Below, one piece after another: positions 8,365 through 19,100 of a stretch of DNA of 64,000 nt; position 1 is the stretch's first letter, and each line of letters opens with the position of its first letter. Source of the DNA: Streptomyces sp. ATexAB-D23 (GTDB lineage: Bacteria; Actinomycetota; Actinomycetes; Streptomycetales; Streptomycetaceae); contig NZ_KB892004.1 of assembly GCF_000373645.1 (NCBI RefSeq), positions 85,967 through 149,966 on the forward strand, written 5' to 3'. The notes below the pieces were generated by a model. It did not search any database. It was given only the letters and a program-made list of their open reading frames with translations, and had not been told where the DNA came from. The position numbers were made by a program, and so were the translations under genes.

Positions 8365-9230
8365 GCCGCACCGACCAGCGGGACCGGTACCTGGAGCGGA
8401 TCGCCGAGGTGCGGGCCGGCCTGCACGCCGAGAAGGTCGGCTACCCGATCGGTATCCGGGAGGCCGAGGTCGTGCGTACGTCCACGGTCGGCGCGGGGCT
8501 GCTGCGGGTGACCCTGGGCGGGGCGGGCACCGAGGGGTTCGAGGCCCACGCGCCCGACGAGCACGTCAAGCTGATCTTCCCGGAGGCGGACGGCACCCTG
8601 CGCCTGCCCGAGCGCAACGGGGCGATGCTGCGCTGGCCGAGGCCGGTGCCCACCTCGCGCGAGTACACCGTGCGCCGCTACGACCCCGCCACGGGCGAGC
8701 TCGACATCGACATCGCCGCACACGAGGGCGGCCTCGCCTCCGACTGGGCCCGCACGGTGCAGCCCGGCGACACCATGCACATCGCGGGGCCGCCCGGCGG
8801 GCTGATCGTCCCGCACAGCTACGACCGCTACCTGCTCGTCGGCGATCTCACCGCGCTGCCCGCCATCGCGCGGTGGCTGGAGGAACTGCCCCGGGCCGCC
8901 AGGGGCTGGGCGTTCATCGAAGTCGCGGACGCCGGCGAGGAGATCGAACTGACCGCGCCCGAGGGCGTCGAGGTGCACTGGCTGCACCGCGACGGCCGCC
9001 CGGCCGGCTCCGGTGACGCGCTCGCGCGTGCCGCGATGGCGGTCACCGTGCCCGAGGGTGAGCGGGCGTATGTCTGGGTCGCGGGGGAGGCGGGGCAGAT
9101 CAAGCCGCTGCGCCGCTGGGTCCGTGACGAACTGCGCCTGGAGAAGGCCGACTACGACATCACCGGCTACTGGAAGCGCGGCGTCGCGGACTTCGACGAG
9201 GACGACCACGACCACGGTCACGACCACTGA
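8361..9230 (+). CDS. Siderophore-interacting protein, flavin-dependent ferric-siderophore reductase
   Basis: 289 residues. The N-terminal FAD-binding domain has the REYT motif (residues 100-103, SREYTVRRYD) typical of the SIP/ViuB family. The C-terminal half carries the NAD(P)H-binding region (YLLVGDLTALPAIARWLEEL near residue 160) and the final YWKRG motif. These cytosolic enzymes reduce Fe(III)-siderophore to release iron after import. Oddity: an 11-residue tail DEDDHDHGHDH that could bind metal. ATGA overlap with the carrier-protein gene suggests strict co-expression, so it probably serves the siderophore built on that carrier. Confidence 0.9.
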   Translation: MSRTDQRDRYLERIAEVRAGLHAEKVGYPIGIREAEVVRTSTVGAGLLRVTLGGAGTEGFEAHAPDEHVKLIFPEADGTLRLPERNGAMLRWPRPVPTSREYTVRRYDPATGELDIDIAAHEGGLASDWARTVQPGDTMHIAGPPGGLIVPHSYDRYLLVGDLTALPAIARWLEELPRAARGWAFIEVADAGEEIELTAPEGVEVHWLHRDGRPAGSGDALARAAMAVTVPEGERAYVWVAGEAGQIKPLRRWVRDELRLEKADYDITGYWKRGVADFDEDDHDHGHDH

Positions 9231-9292
9231 AAGAAACCGGCCGGACCGGGTGGTGGGCCACCCGCGAGTTGTCCTGCCGAAAGGCCATCAAC

Positions 9293-9311
9293 TAAGGTGA
9301 GCCTTACCTAA
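9293..9311. promoter_or_regulatory. Iron box upstream of the ferric-siderophore uptake/NRPS operon
   Basis: TAAGGTGAGCCTTACCTAA, a near-perfect iron box, 17 nt before the lipoprotein start. Its position just ahead of the ribosome-binding site implies repression of the whole coupled operon 9329-24490 under iron sufficiency. Confidence 0.85.
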
Positions 9312-9328
9312 GTAGCAAGGAGTTCGGA

Positions 9329-10330
9329 ATGTCCATACGCAGATCGTCCGGTCTGGTCGGCGCCCTCGCGCTGGCCCTCGTTCTGGCCGGATGCGGGTCA
9401 TCCTCCGACGGCGGGTCCGACTCCGCCTCGGAGAAGAGCAAGACCCGGGTGTTCACCGCGGACAACGGCAAGATCACCATCCCGGTGAACCCGAAGCGTG
9501 TGGTGGCCACCGGGTACGCCGTACCCGCCCTCATCGAGGCCGACGCACCGCTGGTCGGCATCTCCTCGTGGAAGCGCGGCGAACCGATGATGACCAAGGA
9601 GGACCTCGCCACCTACAACAAGCTCACGAAGATCGCGGGCGAGCAGGCGGCCGAGACCAACTACGAGGCCGTCGCCGAGGCCGAGCCCGACCTGATCGTC
9701 ATCGGTGTGCCGGCGCCCGTCCTCGGTGACATCGACATCAAGCGGCTGGAGTCCATCGCCCCCGTCGTCGCGATCGGCCCGAGCCTGCCGTCCGCCTGGC
9801 GCGACCTCTCGCGCAAGCAGGCCGACGCCGCGGGCGCGCTCAAGCAGTTCGACGCCCAGAAGAAGACCTACGACACCAAGGCCGCCGAACTGGCCGCCAA
9901 GTACAAGGACGTGCTGCCGAAGCTCAACCTCGGCCACGTCGGCGCGTACGGTGACGCCGCCAAGGGCACCTTCCAGCGCGAGTTCGGCGGTTCGTGGGGC
10001 ACCAACATCGCCCAGGACCTGGGCGCGAAGTACTACGGCAAGGTCAAGAAGGCCGGCTCCGGTTCGAGCGCGGTCAGCGAATACCCCTCCATCGAGGAGC
10101 TTCCCGACGCCTTCCGCGAGGCCGACGCCCTGACCTACTCGGTCGACGCCGACGGCAGCGTCCCGAAGTCCGTCCAGTACGTCCTGGACTCCAAGCTCTG
10201 GAAGAACCTGCCCGCCGTCAAGGCCGGCAAGACCTACCCGTTCCGTTACACCGAGGCCGCCACCTACGGCGAGGCCCTGATGACCCTGGACGCGATCGAC
10301 AAGTCGCTCGCTCCGCTGCTGAACCGGTGA
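9329..10330 (+). CDS. Ferric-siderophore substrate-binding lipoprotein
   Basis: 333 residues. The signal peptide ends in lipobox LAGC (Cys about residue 22), so it is a lipid-anchored extracellular binding protein. The mature part is a FepB/FhuD-type fold: RVVATGYAVPALIEADAPLVGISSW near the start, EAEPDLIVIG, and a long middle helix rich in Lys/Ala. It should capture a ferric siderophore and pass it to the two permeases that follow with GTGA overlaps. RBS AAGGAG 8 nt before the ATG; iron box directly upstream. The ligand is likely the product of the NRPS in the same operon; this is inference from context. Confidence 0.9.
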   Translation: MSIRRSSGLVGALALALVLAGCGSSSDGGSDSASEKSKTRVFTADNGKITIPVNPKRVVATGYAVPALIEADAPLVGISSWKRGEPMMTKEDLATYNKLTKIAGEQAAETNYEAVAEAEPDLIVIGVPAPVLGDIDIKRLESIAPVVAIGPSLPSAWRDLSRKQADAAGALKQFDAQKKTYDTKAAELAAKYKDVLPKLNLGHVGAYGDAAKGTFQREFGGSWGTNIAQDLGAKYYGKVKKAGSGSSAVSEYPSIEELPDAFREADALTYSVDADGSVPKSVQYVLDSKLWKNLPAVKAGKTYPFRYTEAATYGEALMTLDAIDKSLAPLLNR

Positions 10331-11349
10331 CCGTCGCGGGCCGCGCGTCCAAGACGGCGGGAAACCGGCGGGCCGTCCCGCAGACCGCCCTGCTCGTCGG
10401 CGGACTGGTACTGCTGGCAGCTCTCGCCGTACTCAGCATGGGCGTCGGGGCCCGCCACGTCGCCCCCGGCGAAGTGGTACGCGCACTCTTCGACTACCGG
10501 GGCACCGACGACCACGTCATCGTCCGCGACGTGCGGGCACCGCGTGCGATGCTCGCCGTCGCCGTCGGTGCCGCGCTCGCCGTCGCGGGCGCGCTCATCC
10601 AGACGCTCGCCCGCAACCCGCTGGCCGAGCCCGGCATCCTCGGGGTCACCGCGGGCGCCGGGTTCGCCGTCACCATCGGCTCCGCGCTCGGCATGGCTGG
10701 CGGCCAGGCGGGCGAACTGGGCTTCGCGATCACCGGTTCCGTGATCGCGGCGCTCATGGTCGCCGCGGTCGGCCGCCGCTCGCCCCTGCGCCTCGTGCTC
10801 ACGGGGGTGGCGCTGACCGCGGTGCTGAACGGCGTCGCCCTCGGCATGCGGCTGATGCTCCCCGACGTCTTCGACGTCTACCGGTTCTGGTCGGTGGGAA
10901 CACTCGCCGGACGCGAACAGGCCTCCCTGGCCCTTCCGCTGACCGCGATAGCCGTCTCGCTGGCCGGTGCGCTGCTGCTGAGCCGGGCCCTCAACGCCCT
11001 GACGCTGGGCGAGAACGTGGCACACACCCTCGGCGCCAACGTCGGCCGGGTACGCGTCGTCACCCTCGTCCTCATCACCGTGCTCAGCGGTGCGGCGACG
11101 GCGGTGGCGGGGCCGATCCTCTTCGTCGGGCTCATCGTGCCGCACCTGGTACGCAGACCCGCCGCCGGATCGGTGCCCTGGCTGATCGCCTACACCATGG
11201 TGCTCGGCCCGGTCCTGCTGCTCATCGCCGACATGGCCTCCCGCGTGCTGCTGCCCACCGGCGAGGTGCCGGTGGCCATCGTGACCGCGTTCCTCGGCGG
11301 CCCCATGCTGATCTGGGCGGTCCGCCGCTACGGGGCGGGGTCACTGTGA
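10327..11349 (+). CDS. FecCD-family ferric-siderophore permease, subunit 1
   Basis: 340 residues from a GTG overlapping the lipoprotein stop. Many membrane helices with family motifs: RAPRAMLAVAVGAALAVAGALIQTLARNPLAEPGILGV (the ALIQ..TRNPLA..LLG pattern) and the C-terminal GPILFVGLIVPHLVR that contacts the ATPase. It pairs with the next gene to form the BtuC-like heterodimeric channel. The sequence is distinct from cchC/cchD, so the window encodes two complete importers. Confidence 0.92.
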   Translation: MTVAGRASKTAGNRRAVPQTALLVGGLVLLAALAVLSMGVGARHVAPGEVVRALFDYRGTDDHVIVRDVRAPRAMLAVAVGAALAVAGALIQTLARNPLAEPGILGVTAGAGFAVTIGSALGMAGGQAGELGFAITGSVIAALMVAAVGRRSPLRLVLTGVALTAVLNGVALGMRLMLPDVFDVYRFWSVGTLAGREQASLALPLTAIAVSLAGALLLSRALNALTLGENVAHTLGANVGRVRVVTLVLITVLSGAATAVAGPILFVGLIVPHLVRRPAAGSVPWLIAYTMVLGPVLLLIADMASRVLLPTGEVPVAIVTAFLGGPMLIWAVRRYGAGSL

Positions 11350-12341
11350 ACGTGCTGAAATTCCACGTGGAACGCCGCACGGCGGTGCTCGTCGTCGTAC
11401 TCGTCGCCCTGATGCTCGGCCTCGGCCTGCTCGGACTGTGCTACGGGGCGTCATGGTCCTCGCCCAGCCGGGTGTTCGCCGTCCTCACCGGCTCCGAGCA
11501 CTCCGTGGTGATCCGGGACTGGCGGCTGCCGCGGGTGCTGGCCGGCCTGGTCTTCGGCGCCGCGCTCGGCGTCGCGGGCGCCATCTTCCAGAACCTCACC
11601 CGCAACCCCATGGGCAGCCCCGACGTCATCGGCCTGGACGCCGGCGCCTACACGGGCGCCCTGGTCGCCATCACCGTACTGTCGGGCACCTCCGCACAGC
11701 TCGCCGTCGGCTCCGTGCTCGGCGGCCTGATCGTCGCGGCCGCCATCTACCTGCTGTCGCTCGAACACGGCTTCTCGGGTCTTCGGCTGGTCGTCATCGG
11801 TATCGCCATCAACGCGATGGTGACCGCGATCAACTCGTGGATCGTGCTGCGCGCCGAGCTGGAGGTGGCGATCGCCGCCGTCGGCTGGAGCGCGGGCTCG
11901 CTCAACGGCGTGGGCTGGGACGACCTCGGCATCCCGTTCACCGTGATCGCCGTCCTGCTGATCCTCATGACCACCCGGGCCCACGCCATGCACCAGGCGG
12001 CGCTCGGGGACCCGATCGCCGTCACGACCGGCGTCGGACTCGACCGGCTGCGGCTGCTGATGGTCCTGGTCGGCGTCGGCTGCACCGCCACGGTGACCGC
12101 CGTGGCCGGACCCATCGCCTTCATCGCCCTGGCCGCCCCGCAGATCGGCCGCCGGCTCGCGGGCGCCGCCGGAGTACCCCTGCTCCCCGCCGCACTGACC
12201 GGGGCGGTGCTCCTCCAGGGCGCCGACCTGCTGGCCCAGATGCTGCTGGCACCCGTCGCACTGCCCGTGGGCGTCGTGAGCACCGCGATCGGCGGTTGCT
12301 ACCTGATCTGGCTGCTGACCAAGGAGGTGAGGCGCGCGTGA
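11346..12341 (+). CDS. FecCD-family ferric-siderophore permease, subunit 2
   Basis: 331 residues from a GTG overlapping the previous stop (GTGA). FecCD hallmarks: DWRLPRVLAGLVFGAALGVAGAIFQNLTRNPMGSPDVIG and GPIAFIALAAPQIGRRLAG. About ten membrane helices. Partner of the preceding permease; the stop overlaps the start of the ATPase gene. Confidence 0.92.
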   Translation: MNVLKFHVERRTAVLVVVLVALMLGLGLLGLCYGASWSSPSRVFAVLTGSEHSVVIRDWRLPRVLAGLVFGAALGVAGAIFQNLTRNPMGSPDVIGLDAGAYTGALVAITVLSGTSAQLAVGSVLGGLIVAAAIYLLSLEHGFSGLRLVVIGIAINAMVTAINSWIVLRAELEVAIAAVGWSAGSLNGVGWDDLGIPFTVIAVLLILMTTRAHAMHQAALGDPIAVTTGVGLDRLRLLMVLVGVGCTATVTAVAGPIAFIALAAPQIGRRLAGAAGVPLLPAALTGAVLLQGADLLAQMLLAPVALPVGVVSTAIGGCYLIWLLTKEVRRA

Positions 12342-13123
12342 CCGCACGCCTGACAGCGCGGGACATCACCCTGCGCTACGGAGACCGGGTCGTGTCCACC
12401 CGGCTGAACCTGGACATCCCCGACGGCGCGTTCACCGCCATCGTCGGCCCGAACGCCTGCGGGAAGTCCACCCTCCTGAGCGCGCTGGTACGGCTGCTGC
12501 GCCCGCACGCCGGCCAGGTGGAGTTCGACGGCCGCGAGGTCGGCGGCTTCGCCACCAAGGCGCTGGCCAAACACCTCGGCTTCCTGCCGCAGGACCCGAT
12601 GGCGCCCGAGGACATCAAGGTCCGCCAGCTCGTCGGCCGGGGACGCTTCCCCCACCAGTCGATGCTGGCCCTGTGGTCGCCCGAGGACCAGAAGGCCGTC
12701 GACGGCGCGATGGCCGCCGCCGGCGTCGCCGACCTGGGCGAGCGACCGGTGCAGGAACTGTCCGGCGGACAGCGCCAACGGGTCTGGATGGCCATGGTGC
12801 TCGCCCAGGAGACGCCCTACCTGCTCCTGGACGAACCCACCTCGTTCCTCGACATCACCCACCAGTACCAACTGCTCGGCCTGCTCGCCAGGCTGCGCAA
12901 CGAGGGCCGCACCGTCGTCGCGGTCCTGCACGACATCAACCAGGCGTGCCGGTTCGCCGACCACCTGGTCGCCATGAAGGCCGGAACCGTGGTCGCCGAG
13001 GGCGACCCCGGGGACATCGTGGACGCCACGCTGATCAAGGACGTGTTCGACCTGCCCAGCGTCGTCGTCCCGGACCCGGTGACCGGCACTCCCATGGTCG
13101 TCCCCACACTTCAAGGAGAGTAA
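12338..13123 (+). CDS. Ferric-siderophore ABC transporter ATP-binding protein
   Basis: 261 residues, GTG start overlapping the permease stop. FepC/FecE-type ATPase: Walker A GPNACGKST, the GRGRFPHQS segment characteristic of iron-siderophore ATPases, signature LSGGQRQRVWMAM, Walker B LLLDEPTSFLD and the switch His in VLHDINQA. Powers the permease pair just upstream. Only one base separates its stop from the NRPS start. Confidence 0.95.
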   Translation: MTARLTARDITLRYGDRVVSTRLNLDIPDGAFTAIVGPNACGKSTLLSALVRLLRPHAGQVEFDGREVGGFATKALAKHLGFLPQDPMAPEDIKVRQLVGRGRFPHQSMLALWSPEDQKAVDGAMAAAGVADLGERPVQELSGGQRQRVWMAMVLAQETPYLLLDEPTSFLDITHQYQLLGLLARLRNEGRTVVAVLHDINQACRFADHLVAMKAGTVVAEGDPGDIVDATLIKDVFDLPSVVVPDPVTGTPMVVPTLQGE

Positions 13124-13124
13124 G

Positions 13125-16100
13125 TTGAGCACCGCGAGCGTGTCCTCGGACGGCCTCCTGCCTCTGACCGGCGCCCAGTTGGGCATCTGGAACGCCCAGC
13201 GCATCGAACCCGACTCGCCGTACTACGTCGTCGGCGACGTGGTGGAGATATCCGGCGGCGAACCGGTCGACGTGGACGCCCTCGCACAAGCGGTCCGGGC
13301 CACCACCGAGGAGGCCGAGAGCCTTCGGCTCAGGGTGTACGACACCCCGGACGGGCCGCGCCAGACGGTCAGCGGTGACCCCGTCCCGCTGCCGCCCCTG
13401 GCCGACGTCAGCGCCGAGGCCGACCCCGCCGCTGCCGCCCAGGCACTCGTCGACGCCGAACGGGCCCGGCTCGCCGAGGCATGCCGGGGCATGACGGACC
13501 GCCCGCTCTGCTCACGTACCGTCATCAAGCTCTCCGACCGCGAGGTCTGGTACACCCAGCTCGGCCACCACCTCGTCTTCGACGGCTACACCGCCGCCCT
13601 GCTCGCCCGCCGCACCGCCGCCCGCTACACCGCCCTGGTACGCGGCACCGAGCCGCCGCCCTCCACCTTCGGCGCGTTCGCCCGGCTCGTCGCCGACGAC
13701 CTGGCCTACCGCGAGAGCGAGGGGGCCACCGAGGACCGCGCGTACTGGGTCGAGCGGTTCACCCCGCTGCCCGACGTCGGCGACCACGAAGGCCCCGACA
13801 CCGCCGGCGCGCCCGACCGCACCCTCACCGCCCGCGCCGTCCTCACCCCCGAGGAGACCGCCCGGCTGCGCGCCTTCGCCGATGGTGAGGGCGTCACCTG
13901 GGGCGAGGCACTGATCGCCGGCTACGCGGCGTTCCTGCACCGCATGCTGGGCCGCACCGACGTGGTGTTCGCCCTGCCCCTGATGTGCCGGGCCGGATCG
14001 GCCGCGCTGCGCACCCCCTCCATGGCGGTCAACGTGCTGCCGCTGCGGGTGAGCGTGCGCGGCGGCGACGGGCTCGGCGGGCTGAGCCGGCGGGTCGCCA
14101 CCGCCATGCGCGAGATGCGCGACCACCAGCGCTACCGGGGCGAGGACCTGCCCCGCGACCTCGGCGTGCCCGGCGCGGGCGCGCTGCTGCACGGACGCGG
14201 CATCAACCTCAAGGCGTTCGACCTGGCGCTCGACTTCGCCGGGTCGGCCGGTGTGATGCGCAACGTCGCGGGCGGGCCGCCCGAGGACATGGGTCTGAGC
14301 GTCCTGCCCACCCGGGACGGCGGGCTCCTCCTCGGCTTCGAGGTCGACGCCCGCGCCAAGGACCAGGCCGCTGTCGACAGCCTGATGAGCGGGCTGCGCG
14401 CCCTGCTGACCGGGCTGACCGACGGCCTGCCCGTCGGCCGGATCGCACTGGCCGACGACGTCGACGGGCTGCTCGCACAGTGGAGCCCGCCCGCCCTGCC
14501 CGGCACACCGGCCGACGTGCCGTCCGCGTTCGACGCGATGGTCGCGGCGGGCCCCGGAAACACCGCTCTGGTCTGCGGCGACGAACGCCTGACCGCCGCC
14601 GCGCTGGCCGACCGGGTGCACCGGCTGGCCCGCGCCCTGCGCGCCCGGGGCATCGGCGCCGAGGACATCGTGGCGCTCGCCCTGCCGCGCTCGGCCGACG
14701 CCGTGGTCGCCCTGCTCGCGGTGCTGGACGCGGGCGCCGCGTTCCTCCCGCTGGACGCCGCACACCCGCCCGAGCGGCTGCGCGAACTCATCGAGGACAC
14801 CCGCCCCGCCCTCGTCCTCACCGACGGCACGGTCGACGGACTGCCCTGGAAGACCTTCCTGGACGAGGCCGCCGACCTGTCCGGCGCACCCCTGACGGCC
14901 GCCGAACTCTCCCGGCCCCGCCACCCCGAACACCTCGCCTACGTCATCCACACCTCCGGCTCGACCGGGCGCCCCAAGGGCGTCCTGGGACGCGCCGGCG
15001 GCCTCGCCGCCCTGCTGCATCACCAGCGGGCCACGGTCGTCGCGGAGGCCGAGCGGGCCACGGGCCGCAGGCTGCGCGCCGCCCACACCTACTCCTTCGC
15101 CTTCGACTCCGCCTTCGAGCACCTCGTCTGGCTGCTGTGCGGGCACGAACTGCACGTCTACGACACCGAAACCGCCCGCGACGCCGACGCCCTGCTCGCC
15201 GCGTACGCCCGCGACGGCATCGACATCGTGGACACCACCCCCTCCATGGCCACCCCGCTCATCGACGCCGGCCTGCTCGACCTGCCGCCCGCGATGCTGC
15301 TCCTGGGCGGCGAGGCCACCCCGCCCGCGCTGTGGCGGCGCGTCGCCGCATCGGGGATCACCGCGCGCAACATGTACGGGCCCACCGAGGCGACCGTGGA
15401 CAGCACCACCGCACCCATCGACTCCGGCGAACCGACCATCGGCCACCCGCTGGCCGGCACCCGGACCTACGTCCTGGACAACGCGCTGCGGCCGGTGCCC
15501 CACGGCACGGCCGGCGAACTGTACCTGGCGGGACCCCACCTGGCGCGCGGCTACCTCGGCCGGCCTGACGCGAGCGCCGAACGCTTCGTCGCCGACCCCT
15601 TCGGCGCCCCCGGCGAGCGGATGTACCGCACCGGGGACCTGGCCCGCTGGGTGCCCGGCCGCGGCCTGGAGTACGGCGGCCGGGGCGACGGACAGGTCAA
15701 GATCCGCGGCCACCGGGTGGAGACCGGGGAGGTCGAGGAGGCGCTCGCCGCCCTGCCCGGCGTCACCGCGGCCGCCGCCCGGGTCCTCTCGTCCCGGCTC
15801 ATCGGCTACATCGTGTCCCCCTCCGTCACCGCGGACGAGGCACGCGACCGGCTGGCCGAGCGGCTGCCCGAACACATGGTGCCCGCCGCCGTGGTGGTGC
15901 TGGAGCGCCTGCCCGTCACCCTCAACGGCAAGCTCGACCGCGCCGCCCTGCCCGCACCCGCCCTGCCCGGCGGCGGCCGGGAGCCGAGCACCGAGCGCGA
16001 ACGGCTGCTGTGCACCGTCCTCGCCGAAGCGCTCGACGTCGAACGCGTCGGCGTGGACGACGACTTCTTCGCCCTCGGCGGCGACAGCATCACCGCGATC

Positions 16101-19100
16101 ACCGTCAGCAGCAGGCTGCGCGCGCTCGGCCTCGGGCTGCGGCCCAGGGACCTGCTGGCCCGCCGCACCTTCGCCGCGCTCGCCGCCTCCGCCGAACTGC
16201 TGGACGAGGCCGCCGCACCGGCCGACGAGCCCGTCGGCCCGGTCCCCGCACCGCCCATCGTGCGCGGCCTGATCGACCCGCACCCGGACATCGACACGGT
16301 CGCCGGATACGCCCAGTGGACCGCCCTGCACATCGGCACGCTCACCCGGGACGACCTGGCCGGGGGAGTGCAGACCCTCCTCGACCACCACGACGCCCTG
16401 CGGCTGCGGGTGGCCGAAGGACTGGAGGTGCTGCCCCGGGGCACGGTCCGGGCCGCCGTGGAAGAGGTGACGGGCGAAGAGGTGTCCGCCCTGGCACAGC
16501 GGCTCGCCGGGCAGCTCGACCCGCGCACCGGAGACCTGGTGCGCGCCGCCCTGCTGCGCACCGGGGACGACGCGGCGGACCGGCTGGTCGTCGTCGTGCA
16601 CCACCTCGCCATGGACGGCGTCTCCTGGCGCGTCCTGCTGCCCGACCTGTACACGGCCTGCGCGGGCGGCACCCCGGAACCCGTCGGCACGTCCTGGCGG
16701 CGGCACGCCACGGTCCTCGCCCAGCAGGGCGAGTCCGGTGCCCGGCGCGGCGAACTCGGCCACTGGCGCACCGCGCTGGAGTCCGCGACCCGGCTGGGCG
16801 CCCGCCCCCTGGACCCGGCACGCGACACCGTCGCCACCGCCCACCGGTCGGTCACCACCGCGTCGCCCGAGGCCACCGAGGCCCTGCTGACCACCCTGCC
16901 CGCCGCCTACCGCGCCGGCGTGGACGAGGTCCTGCTCGCCGCGCTCGTCCTCGCCCTGCGCGGCTGGGGCCTGCGCGGCGACGCGCTCACCGTGTCGATG
17001 GAGGGCCACGGCCGCGAACACCTCGACCTGTCGCGCACGGTCGGCTGGTTCACCAGCGAGTACCCGGTACGCGTGCCCGCCTCCGACGACGTACGCGAGA
17101 CGCTGCGCGCGGCCAAGGAGGCCCGGCGCGCCGTCCCCGACGCCGGGGTCGGCTACGGCGTGCTGCGCCACCTCGACCCGGAGGCGGGCGCCCCGCTCGC
17201 GGCGACCCCGCCGCCGGACGTCCTGCTCAACTACCTGGGCCGGTTCGCCGCGCTGCCCGCAGGCGAGTGGCGGCTGCCCGCGCACGACGCCTTCTCGGTG
17301 ACCGAACCAGATGCCAAGTCCCTGGAACAGGTGCTGGCCCTCAACTGCTTCGTCCACGAGGGCGAGGTGCCCCGGCTCGCCGTCGAGTGGACCGCCGCGA
17401 CCGGGGTCGTCGGACCCGACGCCGTGGCCGCCCTCCAGGACGCCTGGGCCGCCGCGCTCGACGCGCTGGCCGCGCACGCCCTGCACACCACGGGCGGGCT
17501 CACCCCCTCCGACCTGCCGCTGGTCGGCCTCGGGCAGGACGCCATCGACGCGCTGGAGCGCGACGGCCGGGTCAGCGACGTACTGCCCGCCACCCCGCTC
17601 CAGGTCGGACTGTCCTTCCACACCCTGGTCCGCGACGACGAGGACGCCGACGTCTACGTCGTCCAGGCCGTGACCACCCTCTCCGGCGAGCTGGACCCGG
17701 ACCGGATGGCCCGCGCCGCCCGTGAACTGCTGCGCCGCCACCCCGCCCTCCGCGTCCACCTCGCCACCGCCGGGGACGACGTGGTCCAGGTGATCCCCGC
17801 CGAAGTCACCCTGGACTGGCGGCAGGACGACAACTTCGCCGAAGCGGCCCGCGCCGATCTGGAGCGCCCCTTCGACCCGGCCCGCCCGCCGCTGATCCGC
17901 TTCCTGCTCTCCCGCGTCGGGCCCGCCGAGCACAAGCTCGTCATCACCAATCACCACGCCCTCCTCGACGGCTGGTCGATGCCGATCGTCGGCCGTACCC
18001 TGCTCGCCCTCTACGCCGAGCTCGGCGGCGGGCCCGCCGCCCCCGTTTCCCCGCCGCTGTCGGAGTACTTCCGCTGGCTGGCCGGCCGGGACGAGGAGGC
18101 GTCGCTGACCGCCTGGCGCCGGGCGCTCGCCGGAGTGGACGACGCGACCCGGCTGGCACCCGCGAGCACCGGAACCGGTGTGGAGCGGCCCGGCCGCGAG
18201 ACCGTCGCGCTGGACCGCGAGTTCAGCGACCGGCTGCGCTCCTTCGCCCGCGAACAGGGCGTCACCCTGACCACGGTCCTCCAGACGGCGTGGGGCCTGC
18301 TGCTCGGCAGGCTCACCGGACGCCGCGACGTCGTCTTCGGCTGCCCCGTCTCCGGCCGGCCCGCCGAGGTCGACGGCGTCGAGTCGATGATCGGCCAGCT
18401 CGGCACCACCGTCCCGGTCCGCGTCAGGTACACCCAGGACCGCACGGTGCGCGACCTCCTGGCCGAGGTGCACGCCGAGAGCGTCGCCCTGGGCGAACAC
18501 CACCACGTCGGGCTGCCCGGCATCCAGCGGGCGGCCGGCATCGGCGAACTCTTCGACACCATGCTCGTCATGGAGAACTTCCCGCTCTCCAGCCGCACCC
18601 GCACCCCCCTCGCCCCCGGGCTCGACCTCACCGGCGTCGACATCACCGACGCCACGCACTACGCGCTGACCGTCATCGTGATCCCGGGCGACGAGATCAC
18701 CATCGGCCTCGGCTACCAGCCGCGCGCCTTCGAACGGGAGACCGTACGCGACTACGGCCGCTGGCTGCGCAACCTGCTGCGCGAGATCACCGAGGACCCG
18801 GCCCGGCCCGCACTCGCGCTGCCCGCACTCGACGCCGACGAGCGCGCCCGGATGCTGCGCACCGGCACCGAGATCGTCGCCGCCCGGGAACGCGGCCACT
18901 GGCTGGAGGAGTTCGCCGCCTGGGTGCGGCGCAAGCCCGACGCCGAGGCCCTGGTCTGCCGCGACCGCAGCCTCTCCTACGCCGAACTGGACCGGCGGGC
19001 CAACCGGCTCGCCCACGCCCTCATCGCGCACGGCGTACGCCCGCAGGACCCCGTCGCGGTCCTCATCGGCCGGGACGTCGAGATGACCGTGGCCCTGTTC

